Positions 25,818 through 33,569 of a stretch of DNA of 64,000 nucleotides are shown here, piece by piece. This stretch comes from Pseudomonas lactis (GTDB lineage Bacteria; Pseudomonadota; Gammaproteobacteria; Pseudomonadales; Pseudomonadaceae). Made by a program: the position numbers and the translations under genes. Position 1 is the first letter of the stretch, and each line of letters starts with the position of its first letter. A model generated the notes under the pieces. The model saw only the letters and a list, made by a program, of their open reading frames with translations. It was not told the DNA's origin and did not search any database. The stretch covers positions 337,229-401,228 of the forward strand of contig NZ_JYLO01000006.1 of NCBI RefSeq assembly GCF_001439845.1, given 5' to 3'.

Positions 25818-26154
25818 CGATGTGGCGCGTGGCGTCTGTGGTGTCCAGCTCATCCAGGGCGTTGTAGGCATACCACTGGCAATCGACAATCTCGTTGCAC
25901 GGCCGTGCCTCGTCGATATTGACTACCGATGCCTCAAACACGTGGTGGACGGTGTCGCGGGCCTTGAGCTCCTGCAGGTACAGCAAGCCGTCCACGTTTA
26001 ACCCGGTTTCTTCTTCCAGCTCGCGTTCCGCCGCGCCTACCGGGCGCTCGTCTGCTTCCACTTTCCCGCCGGGCAATGCCCATTTTGATCTGGCCTTGCG
26101 CACGAAGAGAATATGCCCCTCATGTTCGCAAATGACGGTTGCCCTAATTTTCAT
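25792..26154 (-). CDS. NUDIX hydrolase
   Basis: A 120-residue NUDIX enzyme that should hydrolyse a nucleoside-diphosphate-linked substrate. The Nudix box is complete: GKVEADERPVGAAERELEEE followed by TGL, at about residues 30-52, with the metal-binding REL-EE core. The length is minimal for the family, so it is a single-domain housecleaning-type enzyme; the substrate is unknown. It is divergent from the oxidoreductase gene at 26281, with a predicted Pho box in between, and overlaps the convergent DUF1652 gene by 26 bases at its 3' end. Confidence 0.88.
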   Translation of the reverse strand: MKIRATVICEHEGHILFVRKARSKWALPGGKVEADERPVGAAERELEEETGLNVDGLLYLQELKARDTVHHVFEASVVNIDEARPCNEIVDCQWYAYNALDELDTTDATRHIVKSFLRRL

Positions 26155-26178
26155 CGAATGTGCTCCCGCGCCGAACGA

Positions 26179-26207
26179 ATGTCATAAAAGTGTAATGCAA
26201 TTGTCAT
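26179..26207 (+). promoter_or_regulatory. Predicted Pho box with three direct repeats
   Basis: Three 7-base repeats, ATGTCAT (26179), GTGTAAT (26190) and TTGTCAT (26201), occur exactly every 11 bases with AT-rich 4-base spacers AAAA and GCAA. This fits the PhoB box (CTGTCAT repeats spaced by 4). A possible -10 (TTATGG) follows about 10 bases later, pointing towards the oxidoreductase and RNase T2 genes. Confidence 0.6.
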
Positions 26208-26280
26208 GCTAAGTGGTTATGGCGCGCCAGGGCCGGTATGTGGATACTGCCCGATTGACGAATACGACCGAGGACATTAG

Positions 26281-27258
26281 ATGAAGACCATACGCTGGGG
26301 CATGATCGGCTGTGGCAGTGTCACTGAGTTAAAGAGTGGACCGGCTTTCTATAAAGCGCCAGGTTCGGCCTTGGTCGCCGTGATGGGGCGGCGTGCCGAG
26401 GCGGTGCGCGATTATGCGGCGCGCCATGGCATTGCCCGCAGCTATACCGACGCCCAGGCCTTGATCAACGACCCCGAGGTGGAGGCGGTCTACATCGCCA
26501 CTCCACCCGACAGCCATCTTGAATACGCCTTGAGGGTGGCGGCGGCGGGCAAGCATTGCTGCGTCGAAAAGCCGATGTCGCTGAATGCTGAACAGAGCGC
26601 GTTGATGCAGCGCACATTTGAGCGCGCCGGGCTGCACCTGTTTGTTTCTTATTACCGGCGTTCATTGCCACGCTTCCAGCAAGTGCGCACCTGGCTGCAG
26701 GAAGGCCGTATCGGTGAGCTGCGCCATCTGAGCTGGACTTTGTGCAAACCCGCTGCCGTAACAGACACCGACGCCACCAATTGGCGCACCGACCCGGCCA
26801 TTGCCGGTGGCGGCTACTTTGCCGACCTGGCCAGCCATGGGTTTGACCTGTTCCAGTACCTGGCTGGCGATATCGTTGAGGTCTCAGGCTTTTCGGCGCG
26901 ACAGGCCGGACGCTATGCGGCAGAAGATGCAGTGACGGCCTGTTGGACATTCGCCAGCGGTGCGTTGGGCATGGGCTGCTGGAACTTTGTGGCGGACCGT
27001 CGCGAAGACCGTGTCGAACTGATCGGCAGTCGCGGCCGTATTCAGTTTTCGGTGTTCGAGGACCAGCCGTTGCGTCTTGAAGGCGAGACCACCGAAGTGT
27101 TGGAAGTGCCGTGTCACACCCATATTCAATGGCACCATGTCTTGAACATGAATGCGCATATTCGTGGCGAGGCCGAGCATCCGTCGCTGGCCATCGAAGC
27201 GCTGAAGACCGATATCATCCTGGATAAGGTGCTACACCGTTACTCCCAGCATCCCTAG
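26281..27258 (+). CDS. Gfo/Idh/MocA-family oxidoreductase
   Basis: A 325-residue NAD(P)-dependent dehydrogenase of the Gfo/Idh/MocA family, usually acting on sugars or cyclitols. The N-terminal Rossmann fold shows RWGMIGCGSVTE and the typical VYIATPPDSHLEYALRVAAA. The family lysine lies in CCVEKPMSLN (EKP motif, about residue 97). The C-terminal domain carries GGGYFADLASHGFDLFQYL, with the conserved D-x-x-x-H. The start has GAGGAC upstream. It sits behind the predicted Pho box and 45 bases before RNase T2, so the two are probably co-transcribed. The substrate is unknown. Confidence 0.9.
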   Translation: MKTIRWGMIGCGSVTELKSGPAFYKAPGSALVAVMGRRAEAVRDYAARHGIARSYTDAQALINDPEVEAVYIATPPDSHLEYALRVAAAGKHCCVEKPMSLNAEQSALMQRTFERAGLHLFVSYYRRSLPRFQQVRTWLQEGRIGELRHLSWTLCKPAAVTDTDATNWRTDPAIAGGGYFADLASHGFDLFQYLAGDIVEVSGFSARQAGRYAAEDAVTACWTFASGALGMGCWNFVADRREDRVELIGSRGRIQFSVFEDQPLRLEGETTEVLEVPCHTHIQWHHVLNMNAHIRGEAEHPSLAIEALKTDIILDKVLHRYSQHP

Positions 27259-27303
27259 TCGTGGCGATAGCGTAAGGCTTCACTCTTTTAAAGGAATACC
27301 GGG

Positions 27304-27933
27304 ATGAAATACTGGATGGTGTTGTGGCTGCTGATCGCCACCGCGACAACGGCGGCGCCACGCAGCCAAGGGCAGTCGGGCGAGTTTGATTTCTATGTGC
27401 TGTCGCTATCGTGGTCACCCACGTTTTGCCTGACGCACCCAGGCAATGAGCAATGCTCGGGCAAGGGCTACGGCTTTGTGCTGCACGGTTTGTGGCCGCA
27501 ATACGCGCGGGGAGGGTGGCCGGCGTCCTGTACGCCGCAGACGCACTTGAGCGAGGCAGAAATGGACAAGGGCGCGGTGCTGTTTCCCACCCGTGCACTG
27601 CTCAAGCATGAGTGGGCCAAGCATGGCACCTGCAGTGGGCTGCCGCCGTTGGAGTATCTGGAGAAGACCGATGTGGCGCTTGGTGCGGTGGTGATCCCGC
27701 AGCAACTGCAGCCGTTCAACACACCGCCGTCTTTGCAGGCCAAAGAGATCGAGGCGCTGTTTCGCGAGAGCAACCCACGCATGGGCAACCACGGGATGGC
27801 GGTGATCTGCAAGGGCCAGGTGCTGTCGGAAGTGCGGGTGTGCCTGACCAAGGATCTGGCGTTTGCAGGTTGCCCGCGCAGTGTGAAAAGCCAATGCCGT
27901 GGAGGCGATATTCGTATTCCCACGCAGCGCTGA
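27304..27933 (+). CDS. Exported ribonuclease T2 family enzyme
   Basis: A 209-residue ribonuclease with a signal peptide (MKYWMVLWLLIATATTAA), so it should work in the periplasm or outside the cell. Both catalytic motifs are intact: CAS I in VLHGLWPQY (about residues 59-67) and CAS II in HEWAKHGTCSG (about 102-112), with their catalytic histidines. Several cysteines are placed for disulphides. RNase T2 enzymes cut RNA to 3'-nucleotides through cyclic intermediates and can feed phosphate scavenging, which fits the upstream Pho box. It follows the oxidoreductase gene by 45 bases. Confidence 0.92.
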   Translation: MKYWMVLWLLIATATTAAPRSQGQSGEFDFYVLSLSWSPTFCLTHPGNEQCSGKGYGFVLHGLWPQYARGGWPASCTPQTHLSEAEMDKGAVLFPTRALLKHEWAKHGTCSGLPPLEYLEKTDVALGAVVIPQQLQPFNTPPSLQAKEIEALFRESNPRMGNHGMAVICKGQVLSEVRVCLTKDLAFAGCPRSVKSQCRGGDIRIPTQR

Positions 27934-27946
27934 GCCGCGCAGGCGC

Positions 27947-28549
27947 CTAGAACTCGCCGGAATACTTCACCGCAGCTGCCGCGCGCGAGGGGACATTCAG
28001 GCTGCGCAACAATGACGACACATGGATACGCACGGTAAACGGCGAGATATTCAGGACCTTGGCAATTTCCTTGTTGGTCTTGCCCTGGGCAATCAGGCGC
28101 AGCACTTCCTGCTGACGTGGGGTGAGGGTGTGGGTGTCGAGGGGCAGCAGGCCTGAAGGGGCGAACTTGACCAGCACTTCGCCCTCGCGGATCGCCAGCA
28201 GGGCCTGGCCGATCTCGTCCGGGGCGATGTTCTTGCCGATAAAACCGTCGGCGCCCAGGGCCATGACCTGTTCGATCAGCGCGGGGTCGTCGACCATCGA
28301 CACCAGGACCAAGGTGGTGCGTTTGAGTTGCTGGCGCAGTTCGGCCAGTTGGCTGATGCAGGTCAGGCCGGGAAAGCGCAAATCGAGAATCAAGGTATCG
28401 ACCTCGCCCGCTTCGCACAGCAACGCATTCACCGTGGCCAGGTCGCCGGCCTCCTGCACCACCGCGCCCGGTAGCAGGCGCTGCACGGTGCGCGTCATGC
28501 CTTCGCGAAACATGGGGTGGTCGTCGGCGATGATGATTCGGCCAGTCAT
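27947..28549 (-). CDS. LuxR/NarL-type response regulator
   Basis: A 200-residue two-component response regulator. The receiver domain (1-120) has the acidic pair in IIADDHPMFREG, the phosphoacceptor aspartate in LILDLRFPG (about D56) and the switch lysine in GFIGKNIAP. The C-terminal LuxR-type helix-turn-helix has TPRQQEVLRLIAQGKTNKEI and SPFTVRIHVSSLLR. It is divergent from the hybrid kinase gene at 28724, its likely partner. AGGAAGGAG precedes the ATG. The stop is 13 bases from the convergent RNase T2 stop. Target genes are unknown. Confidence 0.9.
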   Translation of the reverse strand: MTGRIIIADDHPMFREGMTRTVQRLLPGAVVQEAGDLATVNALLCEAGEVDTLILDLRFPGLTCISQLAELRQQLKRTTLVLVSMVDDPALIEQVMALGADGFIGKNIAPDEIGQALLAIREGEVLVKFAPSGLLPLDTHTLTPRQQEVLRLIAQGKTNKEIAKVLNISPFTVRIHVSSLLRSLNVPSRAAAAVKYSGEF

Positions 28550-28605
28550 TGTGTGCTCCTTCCTGGGGCAAGGTTGTATCCAGGCATGCTAATTTACCAC
28601 CGGGC

Positions 28606-28707
28606 CTGTAGGAGCGAGCTTGCTCGCGAAGAACTCACAGGCGCTGCGTTCATTCAGGCAACACGCGTTATCGTTAACGTTTTTCGCGAGCAAGCTCGCT
28701 CCTACAG
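28606..28707. repeat. REPIN in a divergent promoter region
   Basis: Two 25-base arms (28606-28630 and 28683-28707) are perfect inverted repeats, starting CTGTAGGAGCGAGC, separated by 52 bases. This is the standard layout of a Pseudomonas REPIN (a mobilised REP doublet). It fills most of the 174 bases between the response regulator and hybrid kinase starts, leaving only about 57 and 16 bases for promoters. Confidence 0.88.
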
Positions 28708-28723
28708 ATGATAGGTCAGGGAT

Positions 28724-30343
28724 ATGACGATGAGTCTTGAGACCAACTCTGAACTCGATCAGGCTAACCTGCGCATTGTGGTGGCCACCATCGCCATTGT
28801 GTATATAAGCTTACTGGGTTTCCTACCTGGGCAATCGCTGGACACCTACCTGCCGGTGATCCTCTATATCTTCGTGTTCCTGCTGGCGTCCATCGTGCTT
28901 CGCCAGGTGATCGCACGCTGGCCCGGGCATTACCCGGCGCGGCGGATCTTCGGCATGATCCACGATTACACCGGTACTTCGTTCGGCCTGGTGGTGGGTG
29001 GTGAAGCGGCGTTGCCGCTGTATGCGGTGATGGTCTGGGTGAACTTGGGCAATGGCATGCGCTACGGTTCGCGCTACCTGGCGATTGCCACGGCGCTGGC
29101 GTTGCTGGCGCTGTTGATCGTGTACCAGCTTACGCCGCTGTGGCAGGCGCAGCCGTTCATGGTGCTGATGCTGATGATCACCAGCACGGTGATCCCGGTG
29201 TATGCGCATATTCTGCTGGAGCGCACGCGCAAGGCCTCCGAGCAAGCCATCGCCGCCAACCTGGAAAAATCCCGCTTTCTCGCCCAGGCCAGTCATGACC
29301 TGCGCCAGCCGATCCACTCCATTGGCCTGTTCACCGCCTGCCTGCGCGAAGCCCGCTTGGGAGATGACGAACAGCGCTTGGTGGACAATATCGACCGTTC
29401 GCTGCTTAACGTGTCGCAATTGTTCCGTTCGATTCTCGACCTCTACACCCTCGACAACGGTCGCCTGTTGCCCAAGTACCAAGTGATCCACCTGGGCGAC
29501 TTTCTCGCCGACCTGGTGCGCCAGAACGCCGAGGCCGCACGCTGGGCGGGGGTGGAGTTGCGCTTGCGCCCCTGCGCTCATTGGGTGTTGGTCGATCCGG
29601 GCATGCTGGCGACCATGGTGCAGAACCTGCTCTCCAATTGCTTCAAATACGGCGCGCAGCGACCGGTGCTGATCGGCGTGCGTGTGCGCGATAACGGCTT
29701 GGTAGTAGAGGTACACGACCAGGGGAGGGGGATTGCCAGGGAGCATCTTTCAAAAGTCTTCGAAGAGTTTTATCGCGTGCGTCAACTGCGTGACAAGGAC
29801 GTTGAAGGCGTGGGCCTGGGGCTGTCCATCGTCAAGCGCCTGGGGCAATTGATGGGGTTGCAGGTGAGCCTGCGCTCGCGCGTTGGCCATGGCACTTCTG
29901 TCAGCTTGCATGGCTTGGCCCTGGCGGCCGCGCCGCGCCAACCGGCGTTGCGCGACGATGCACGCCAAGCCGGCCTGCTCACCGGCCTTAAGGTGTGCCT
30001 GGTGGAAGATGACTACAACGTGCTGCTCGCCACCCAGGCCCTGCTCGAGCGCTGGGGGTGCCAAGTGCAGGCCGAGTCCACGGGGCAGGGTTTGGTCAGC
30101 GACTGCGACATCATCGTCGCCGACTATGATCTGGGCAACCACGCCACCGGTATCGAATGCATCGACCAGCTACGCGAGCAACGTGGCTGGGCGGTGCCAG
30201 CGCTGATCCTCACCGGGCACGACGTGGAGAAAATCCAGGCCGCGTTGCATGACCGTCAGATCGCTATCCTGTCCAAACCGGTACGCCCTGCGGAACTGCG
30301 CGGCACCCTGCGTGAGCTCAGCCAGGAAAAAATTACTGCATGA
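28724..30343 (+). CDS. Membrane hybrid sensor histidine kinase
   Basis: A 539-residue hybrid kinase. The N-terminal 165 residues hold about six hydrophobic helices with short loops and no large periplasmic sensor, so it may sense the membrane. A HisKA domain has the phosphorylated histidine in FLAQASHDLRQPIHS (about residue 193). The ATPase domain has N-box LSNCFKYG, DQGRGIA and GVGLGLSIV. A C-terminal receiver shows CLVEDDYN, phosphoacceptor D in IIVADYDLG and K in LSKPVRP. It may be the partner of the divergent response regulator. The ATG at 28730 is an alternative start. Its 3' end overlaps a convergent lipoprotein gene by 11 bases. Confidence 0.9.
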   Translation: MTMSLETNSELDQANLRIVVATIAIVYISLLGFLPGQSLDTYLPVILYIFVFLLASIVLRQVIARWPGHYPARRIFGMIHDYTGTSFGLVVGGEAALPLYAVMVWVNLGNGMRYGSRYLAIATALALLALLIVYQLTPLWQAQPFMVLMLMITSTVIPVYAHILLERTRKASEQAIAANLEKSRFLAQASHDLRQPIHSIGLFTACLREARLGDDEQRLVDNIDRSLLNVSQLFRSILDLYTLDNGRLLPKYQVIHLGDFLADLVRQNAEAARWAGVELRLRPCAHWVLVDPGMLATMVQNLLSNCFKYGAQRPVLIGVRVRDNGLVVEVHDQGRGIAREHLSKVFEEFYRVRQLRDKDVEGVGLGLSIVKRLGQLMGLQVSLRSRVGHGTSVSLHGLALAAAPRQPALRDDARQAGLLTGLKVCLVEDDYNVLLATQALLERWGCQVQAESTGQGLVSDCDIIVADYDLGNHATGIECIDQLREQRGWAVPALILTGHDVEKIQAALHDRQIAILSKPVRPAELRGTLRELSQEKITA

Positions 30344-30668
30344 ATGGTGTTAATCCATTGCCTTTGGCACCCTTGGGCATGCAGTAGGCCGCTGGCTTCA
30401 TCAGGCCGAAGCTGGCAATCGCGAACGCGCCGCCGCTGGCACCACTGGGCACGGAACAGTTGTACTCGCCGGAGGCCGTGTTAGCCACGTAGTAGGTGGT
30501 CATGGAGTCGCTGCGCACATTGGAGATACGTTTTACCGGCTCGCCCAGATTGGTTTCCGACAGCTTCTTGAGATGGTCTTCGGTAGGCTTGATATTGCTG
30601 CAACCGGCGACGCCGATGATCAGGGCGCCCAGCAGGGCAAGGCGAGTGACAGGGGAGAGGAGTTTCAT
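30333..30668 (-). CDS. Small lipoprotein
   Basis: A 111-residue lipoprotein: signal peptide LALLGALIIGVAGC with a good lipobox (cysteine at residue 23). The mature part has two further cysteines (YNCSVPSG and YCMPKG) and a glycine-rich stretch. No family is recognised. The ATG at 30668 is chosen over 30704 because the shorter form starts at a classic signal peptide (MKLLSPVTRL). It converges on the hybrid kinase gene with an 11-base overlap and no visible terminator. Confidence 0.75.
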   Translation of the reverse strand: MKLLSPVTRLALLGALIIGVAGCSNIKPTEDHLKKLSETNLGEPVKRISNVRSDSMTTYYVANTASGEYNCSVPSGASGGAFAIASFGLMKPAAYCMPKGAKGNGLTPFMQ

Positions 30669-30844
30669 GGTGCTTCTTCCTTGGGGTTGTTTTGGTTTTT
30701 CCAACGCGCAACGAACCCGCGCGCACTGAATGCGCGGTGTGGGTGAGAACGTTGGAAGTGCCGCGGAATATAGCGCCGCCGTGAGGTAGGGTCGATTAGC
30801 ACAAATGGGCTAATGGCAGTTTGAGGTCATGGAGGGAGCTTGCG

Positions 30845-31327
30845 ATGCTGGAGATAAAGCGCGCCACGCCGGACGACGCCGAGCGTGCGTTTGAGATTCG
30901 TCGCGAGGCCATTCTAGGCCAATGTATTGGCGCTTATAGCGCTGAAAAAATGGCGCTCTGGACTCGAGGTCGCGCCAGTGATGGTTACGGCGCGCTGATG
31001 GAAAAACAGTTCTACATGGGATGGTTCAATGGCGAACCTGTTGCCACTGGCATGCTGGATCTTGCCAACCATGAACTCGGCGCCTTGTTTGTATTGCCCG
31101 TATTCAGCGGGCGAGGGTTTGGCAAGGCGATGCTTGCTCACTTGGAGCACGTGGCGCAGCAGCAGGCGATTGAGCAGGTGGTGCTGGATGCGACACTGAA
31201 CGCGGTGAGTTTTTATAGCGCGTGCGGGTATGTGGGCGATGAGCAGGCAGTGTATCGCTCTCCGTCCGGGTTGGTGCTGGCGTGTGTACCGATGGTCAAG
31301 CAGTTGCGGGTTATGAATCGCGCTTGA
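30845..31327 (+). CDS. GNAT-family N-acetyltransferase
   Basis: A 160-residue acetyltransferase with the acetyl-CoA-binding motif in ALFVLPVFSGRGFGKAMLAH (the GRGFGKAM loop) and a C-terminal VSFYSACGYVGDE segment typical of GNAT enzymes. The ATG at 30845 has GGAG seven bases upstream; the longer start at 30821 has no good site. It overlaps the end of the convergent HIT gene by 17 bases. The substrate is unknown. It is not closely similar to the other GNAT gene in this window. Confidence 0.85.
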   Translation: MLEIKRATPDDAERAFEIRREAILGQCIGAYSAEKMALWTRGRASDGYGALMEKQFYMGWFNGEPVATGMLDLANHELGALFVLPVFSGRGFGKAMLAHLEHVAQQQAIEQVVLDATLNAVSFYSACGYVGDEQAVYRSPSGLVLACVPMVKQLRVMNRA

Positions 31328-31799
31328 ATGCAGCGCGCAATTGCTCGATCACAAGCTCTATTCCTGGCCCTTGTATCTGCGGCGGGGTGGGGCTCTCGCC
31401 AAATTCGCGCCATACGAACAGGGTCAGTTCAGCACCATCGGTCACGGGCTCGAGGGGGTGGGTGCCGAAAGCGTTCAGCGAGCGATAGCGCTCGTCCCGC
31501 CAGAAGGCTTGCTCTACCCAGTCATAAACGGGAATGCAATGAAAGTGCAGTGGGAAGCCGGGCATATGGCCGTAGCGGCTGATATACAACCATTTCGGCT
31601 GGAGTTGGGTTTGCATCACCCGCTGGATGTTGGCGAGCAGGCCGCCCAGTTCTGCCAGTGCGGCTTCAGGCATGTCGGGGAGGGCGTCAATCGGCGCCCT
31701 GGCGCTCAGCATCAGGTAACCCGGCAGCTTCGAGGTCAGGTGGTGGTTGAGTTGCCAGTGTTCGGTCTGGTGAAGGATGAAGGCTGGGTTGATTGGCAT
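31311..31799 (-). CDS. HIT-like hydrolase
   Basis: A 162-residue protein that looks like a member of the HIT superfamily of nucleotide hydrolases and transferases. The clue is the histidine-rich GFPLHFHCIPVYDW near residues 101-114, preceded by WLYISRYGHMPG. The spacing departs from the strict H-x-H-x-H-x-x motif, so activity is uncertain. The ATG at 31799 is preferred: upstream residues in the longer frame look like repeat sequence. It overlaps the convergent acetyltransferase gene by 17 bases. Confidence 0.65.
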   Translation of the reverse strand: MPINPAFILHQTEHWQLNHHLTSKLPGYLMLSARAPIDALPDMPEAALAELGGLLANIQRVMQTQLQPKWLYISRYGHMPGFPLHFHCIPVYDWVEQAFWRDERYRSLNAFGTHPLEPVTDGAELTLFVWREFGESPTPPQIQGPGIELVIEQLRAAFKRDS

Positions 31800-31912
31800 G
31801 TGCACGCGTCCCTGTGGGTTGGAGCGCCAGCATAGCGCGCTGAACCCGTGGCGAGGGAGCTTGCTCCCGTAACGGCCCGCCAGCCGCCCCATATCCACCT
31901 GACGCACCACGA

Positions 31913-31960
31913 TCCAACTGTGGGAGCTGGCTTGCCTGCGAAGACGGCCTGGCAGTCAAC
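31913..31960. repeat. REP-like sequence
   Basis: The sequence TGTGGGAGCTGGCTTGCCTG at 31919 belongs to the same REP family as the copies near 17309 and 60309. It directly precedes copy B of the long dispersed repeat, as the related REP copies precede copy A, so REP and long repeat seem to travel or persist together. Confidence 0.65.
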
Positions 31961-32288
31961 ACAGTTGGATTGTGTACATATCCATTCCTGCGGTAACGGC
32001 CACCTAGGGTTCCGCCCTGACGGCGGCTCACTTTGCAAGAGCGGCAAAGTAAGCAAAACGCTCTTGCCCCACCACTCGGCACCTCGCCTAGGCTCGGTGT
32101 GCCCGAACGCAGGCTTGAATCCGTGGGCCGCCGCCACGCGCCATCCATGGCGCGGGGCGGCTAACCCGGCGTCCTGCCGGGTTACCCACGAATTCAAGCC
32201 TGCGTTCGGCCAGCGTGGTTTAACGGGGCGCCTAAGATCAAGATCACAAGCAGATCAAGAGCAAGAGCGGCTCGCTTCGCATCGTGGT
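31961..32288. repeat. Long dispersed intergenic repeat, copy B
   Basis: This is the fuller copy of the element also present at 17424-17710. It carries a 57-base block, absent from copy A, that forms the two inner hairpins of a cloverleaf inverted repeat (32104-32208). Outside that block the copies differ at scattered positions only. It fills the gap between the HIT gene and the PCuAC gene. ORFs reading through it are not credible. Confidence 0.85.
32104..32208. repeat. Cloverleaf (nested inverted repeat) in repeat copy B
   Basis: An outer stem pairs 32104-32127 with 32185-32208 (24 bp with one mismatch). Inside it lie two hairpins: 32130-32161 (15-bp stem with one mismatch, 2-base loop) and 32162-32184 (perfect 9-bp stem TAACCCGGC, 5-base loop). 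Only two bases in the junction are unpaired. In copy A the inner hairpins are missing. Confidence 0.85.
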
Positions 32289-32312
32289 GACGTGGGAGAA
32301 AAAGCGGCCTAC

Positions 32313-32780
32313 TCAATGCATCTTGCTATGGTCCATGCCATCCAAGCCACGCGCCGTTGCCTTCACTTCGACAGCCTGCTTTTCACCCTTGGTATCTTGC
32401 ACCGTCAGGGTCAGCGGCACCTCGTCGCCTTCCTTGATCTGGGCGGTCAGGCCCATCAGCATCACGTGGTAGCCGTTCGGGTCGAGCTTGACGGCTTTTC
32501 CTGCTGGCAGGGCCACCGCATCCACCGGGCCCATGCGCATCACGTCGTCCTTCATGCTCATCTCATGAATCTGCACGTCCTTGGCCACTGGCGAAGCGAC
32601 GCTCAGCAGTTTGCTGTCGCTGTCGGCGGTGAGGGTCATGAAGGCACCGCTGGATGGCTGACCCGGTACGGAGGCGCGAACCCAGGCGTCGGTCACTTGT
32701 ACTTGGGCGCTGGCGTGGGCGGCGAGGCCCAGCAGGGTGAGGCCGAGGGTGAGACGCTTGAGGTGTTGAACGGCAGTCAT
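32313..32780 (-). CDS. Periplasmic copper chaperone PCu(A)C
   Basis: A 155-residue PCu(A)C (DUF461) protein that carries copper in the periplasm, usually for the CuA site of cytochrome c oxidase. A signal peptide (LGLTLLGLAAHASA) is followed by the family start VTDAWVRASVPGQPSSGAFM. The metal motif of spaced His and Met is visible in QIHEMSMKDDVMRM and YHVMLMGL. The C-terminal tail GMDHSKMH adds further His/Met ligands. The ATG at 32780 shares one base with the SCO1 stop (TAATG), so translation is coupled. It is encoded in a two-gene operon with SCO1. Confidence 0.92.
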   Translation of the reverse strand: MTAVQHLKRLTLGLTLLGLAAHASAQVQVTDAWVRASVPGQPSSGAFMTLTADSDSKLLSVASPVAKDVQIHEMSMKDDVMRMGPVDAVALPAGKAVKLDPNGYHVMLMGLTAQIKEGDEVPLTLTVQDTKGEKQAVEVKATARGLDGMDHSKMH

Positions 32781-33388
32781 TAGCAGACCTCCATGACGGT
32801 GAGCAGGTCTTCTGCGCACTCTTGAGCGGTAAGGGATGCCTGCAAGCCAAGGCGCAGGTTGCCACGGGTGTCGAACACGAAACTGGTGGCGGTGTGGGAG
32901 AGGGTGTAGGTGTCGCCGGCGGGGATCTTTTCATAAAAGATCCCGAACTCCTTGGCGGCCACGGCGATTTCTTCCGGGGTGCCGTAGAGCGCTTCGAAAC
33001 TGGGGTCGAAGGCCTTGACGTAATTGTTGAGAATCTCGGGAGTGTCGCGCTCGGGGTCCAGGGTGATAAACACCACCTGCATGATCTTGCCATCGCGGCC
33101 CATCAGTTTCTTGGCTTGGGCGGCGCGGGCCAGGGCGGTCGGGCAGACCGCCGGGCACTGGGTGAAGCCGAAGAACACCACCGGCATGAGGCCGCGGTAC
33201 GAGCTCAAGGTGACGGTTTCGCCGTCGGTGTTCTTGAGCTTGAAGGTGCGACCCATGATCTTGTCACTGAGGTCCTTGCCGTACTTGAAGTTCAGCTTGG
33301 GGCTGTAGTCACAGCCGCCCAGCAGGCTGCCCAGGCCCAACAGGCCCATGCCGGTCAGCACTTTGCGGCGGGTGAATAACGTACTCAT
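32780..33388 (-). CDS. SCO1/SenC-family copper chaperone
   Basis: A 202-residue SCO1/SenC protein, a thioredoxin-fold copper chaperone for cytochrome oxidase assembly. The copper motif C-x3-C lies in FTQCPAVCP (about residues 78-86) and the ligand histidine in LSHTATSF. The N-terminus has two arginines (TRRKVLTG) before a hydrophobic stretch ending GSLLGGC, so it may be Tat-exported, a lipoprotein, or both. The long in-frame extension back to 33772 overlaps the divergent DUF2946 gene and was rejected; the ATG at 33388 gives the normal family length. Confidence 0.92.
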   Translation of the reverse strand: MSTLFTRRKVLTGMGLLGLGSLLGGCDYSPKLNFKYGKDLSDKIMGRTFKLKNTDGETVTLSSYRGLMPVVFFGFTQCPAVCPTALARAAQAKKLMGRDGKIMQVVFITLDPERDTPEILNNYVKAFDPSFEALYGTPEEIAVAAKEFGIFYEKIPAGDTYTLSHTATSFVFDTRGNLRLGLQASLTAQECAEDLLTVMEVC

Positions 33389-33569
33389 CAACTGTGCATC
33401 CTGTGAAACGCCTGCAAGGCAGTAGAGCTGCCCCACCAGGCTTTGAAAAGGAGTAACGAGAAGGGTGCAGAGTCTAACAACCCTGGCCCGTGCGCGTAAT
33501 CTGCGACGTTCTGCCACAGGGGTGCGGCCCATTTCGTCCTTTTGTGGCTTCGGTGGTAGAGTCGCCGCC

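Noticed and set aside
31848..32783. 311-residue + strand frame
   Set aside because: It is a shadow of the dispersed repeat and of the PCuAC gene on the other strand.
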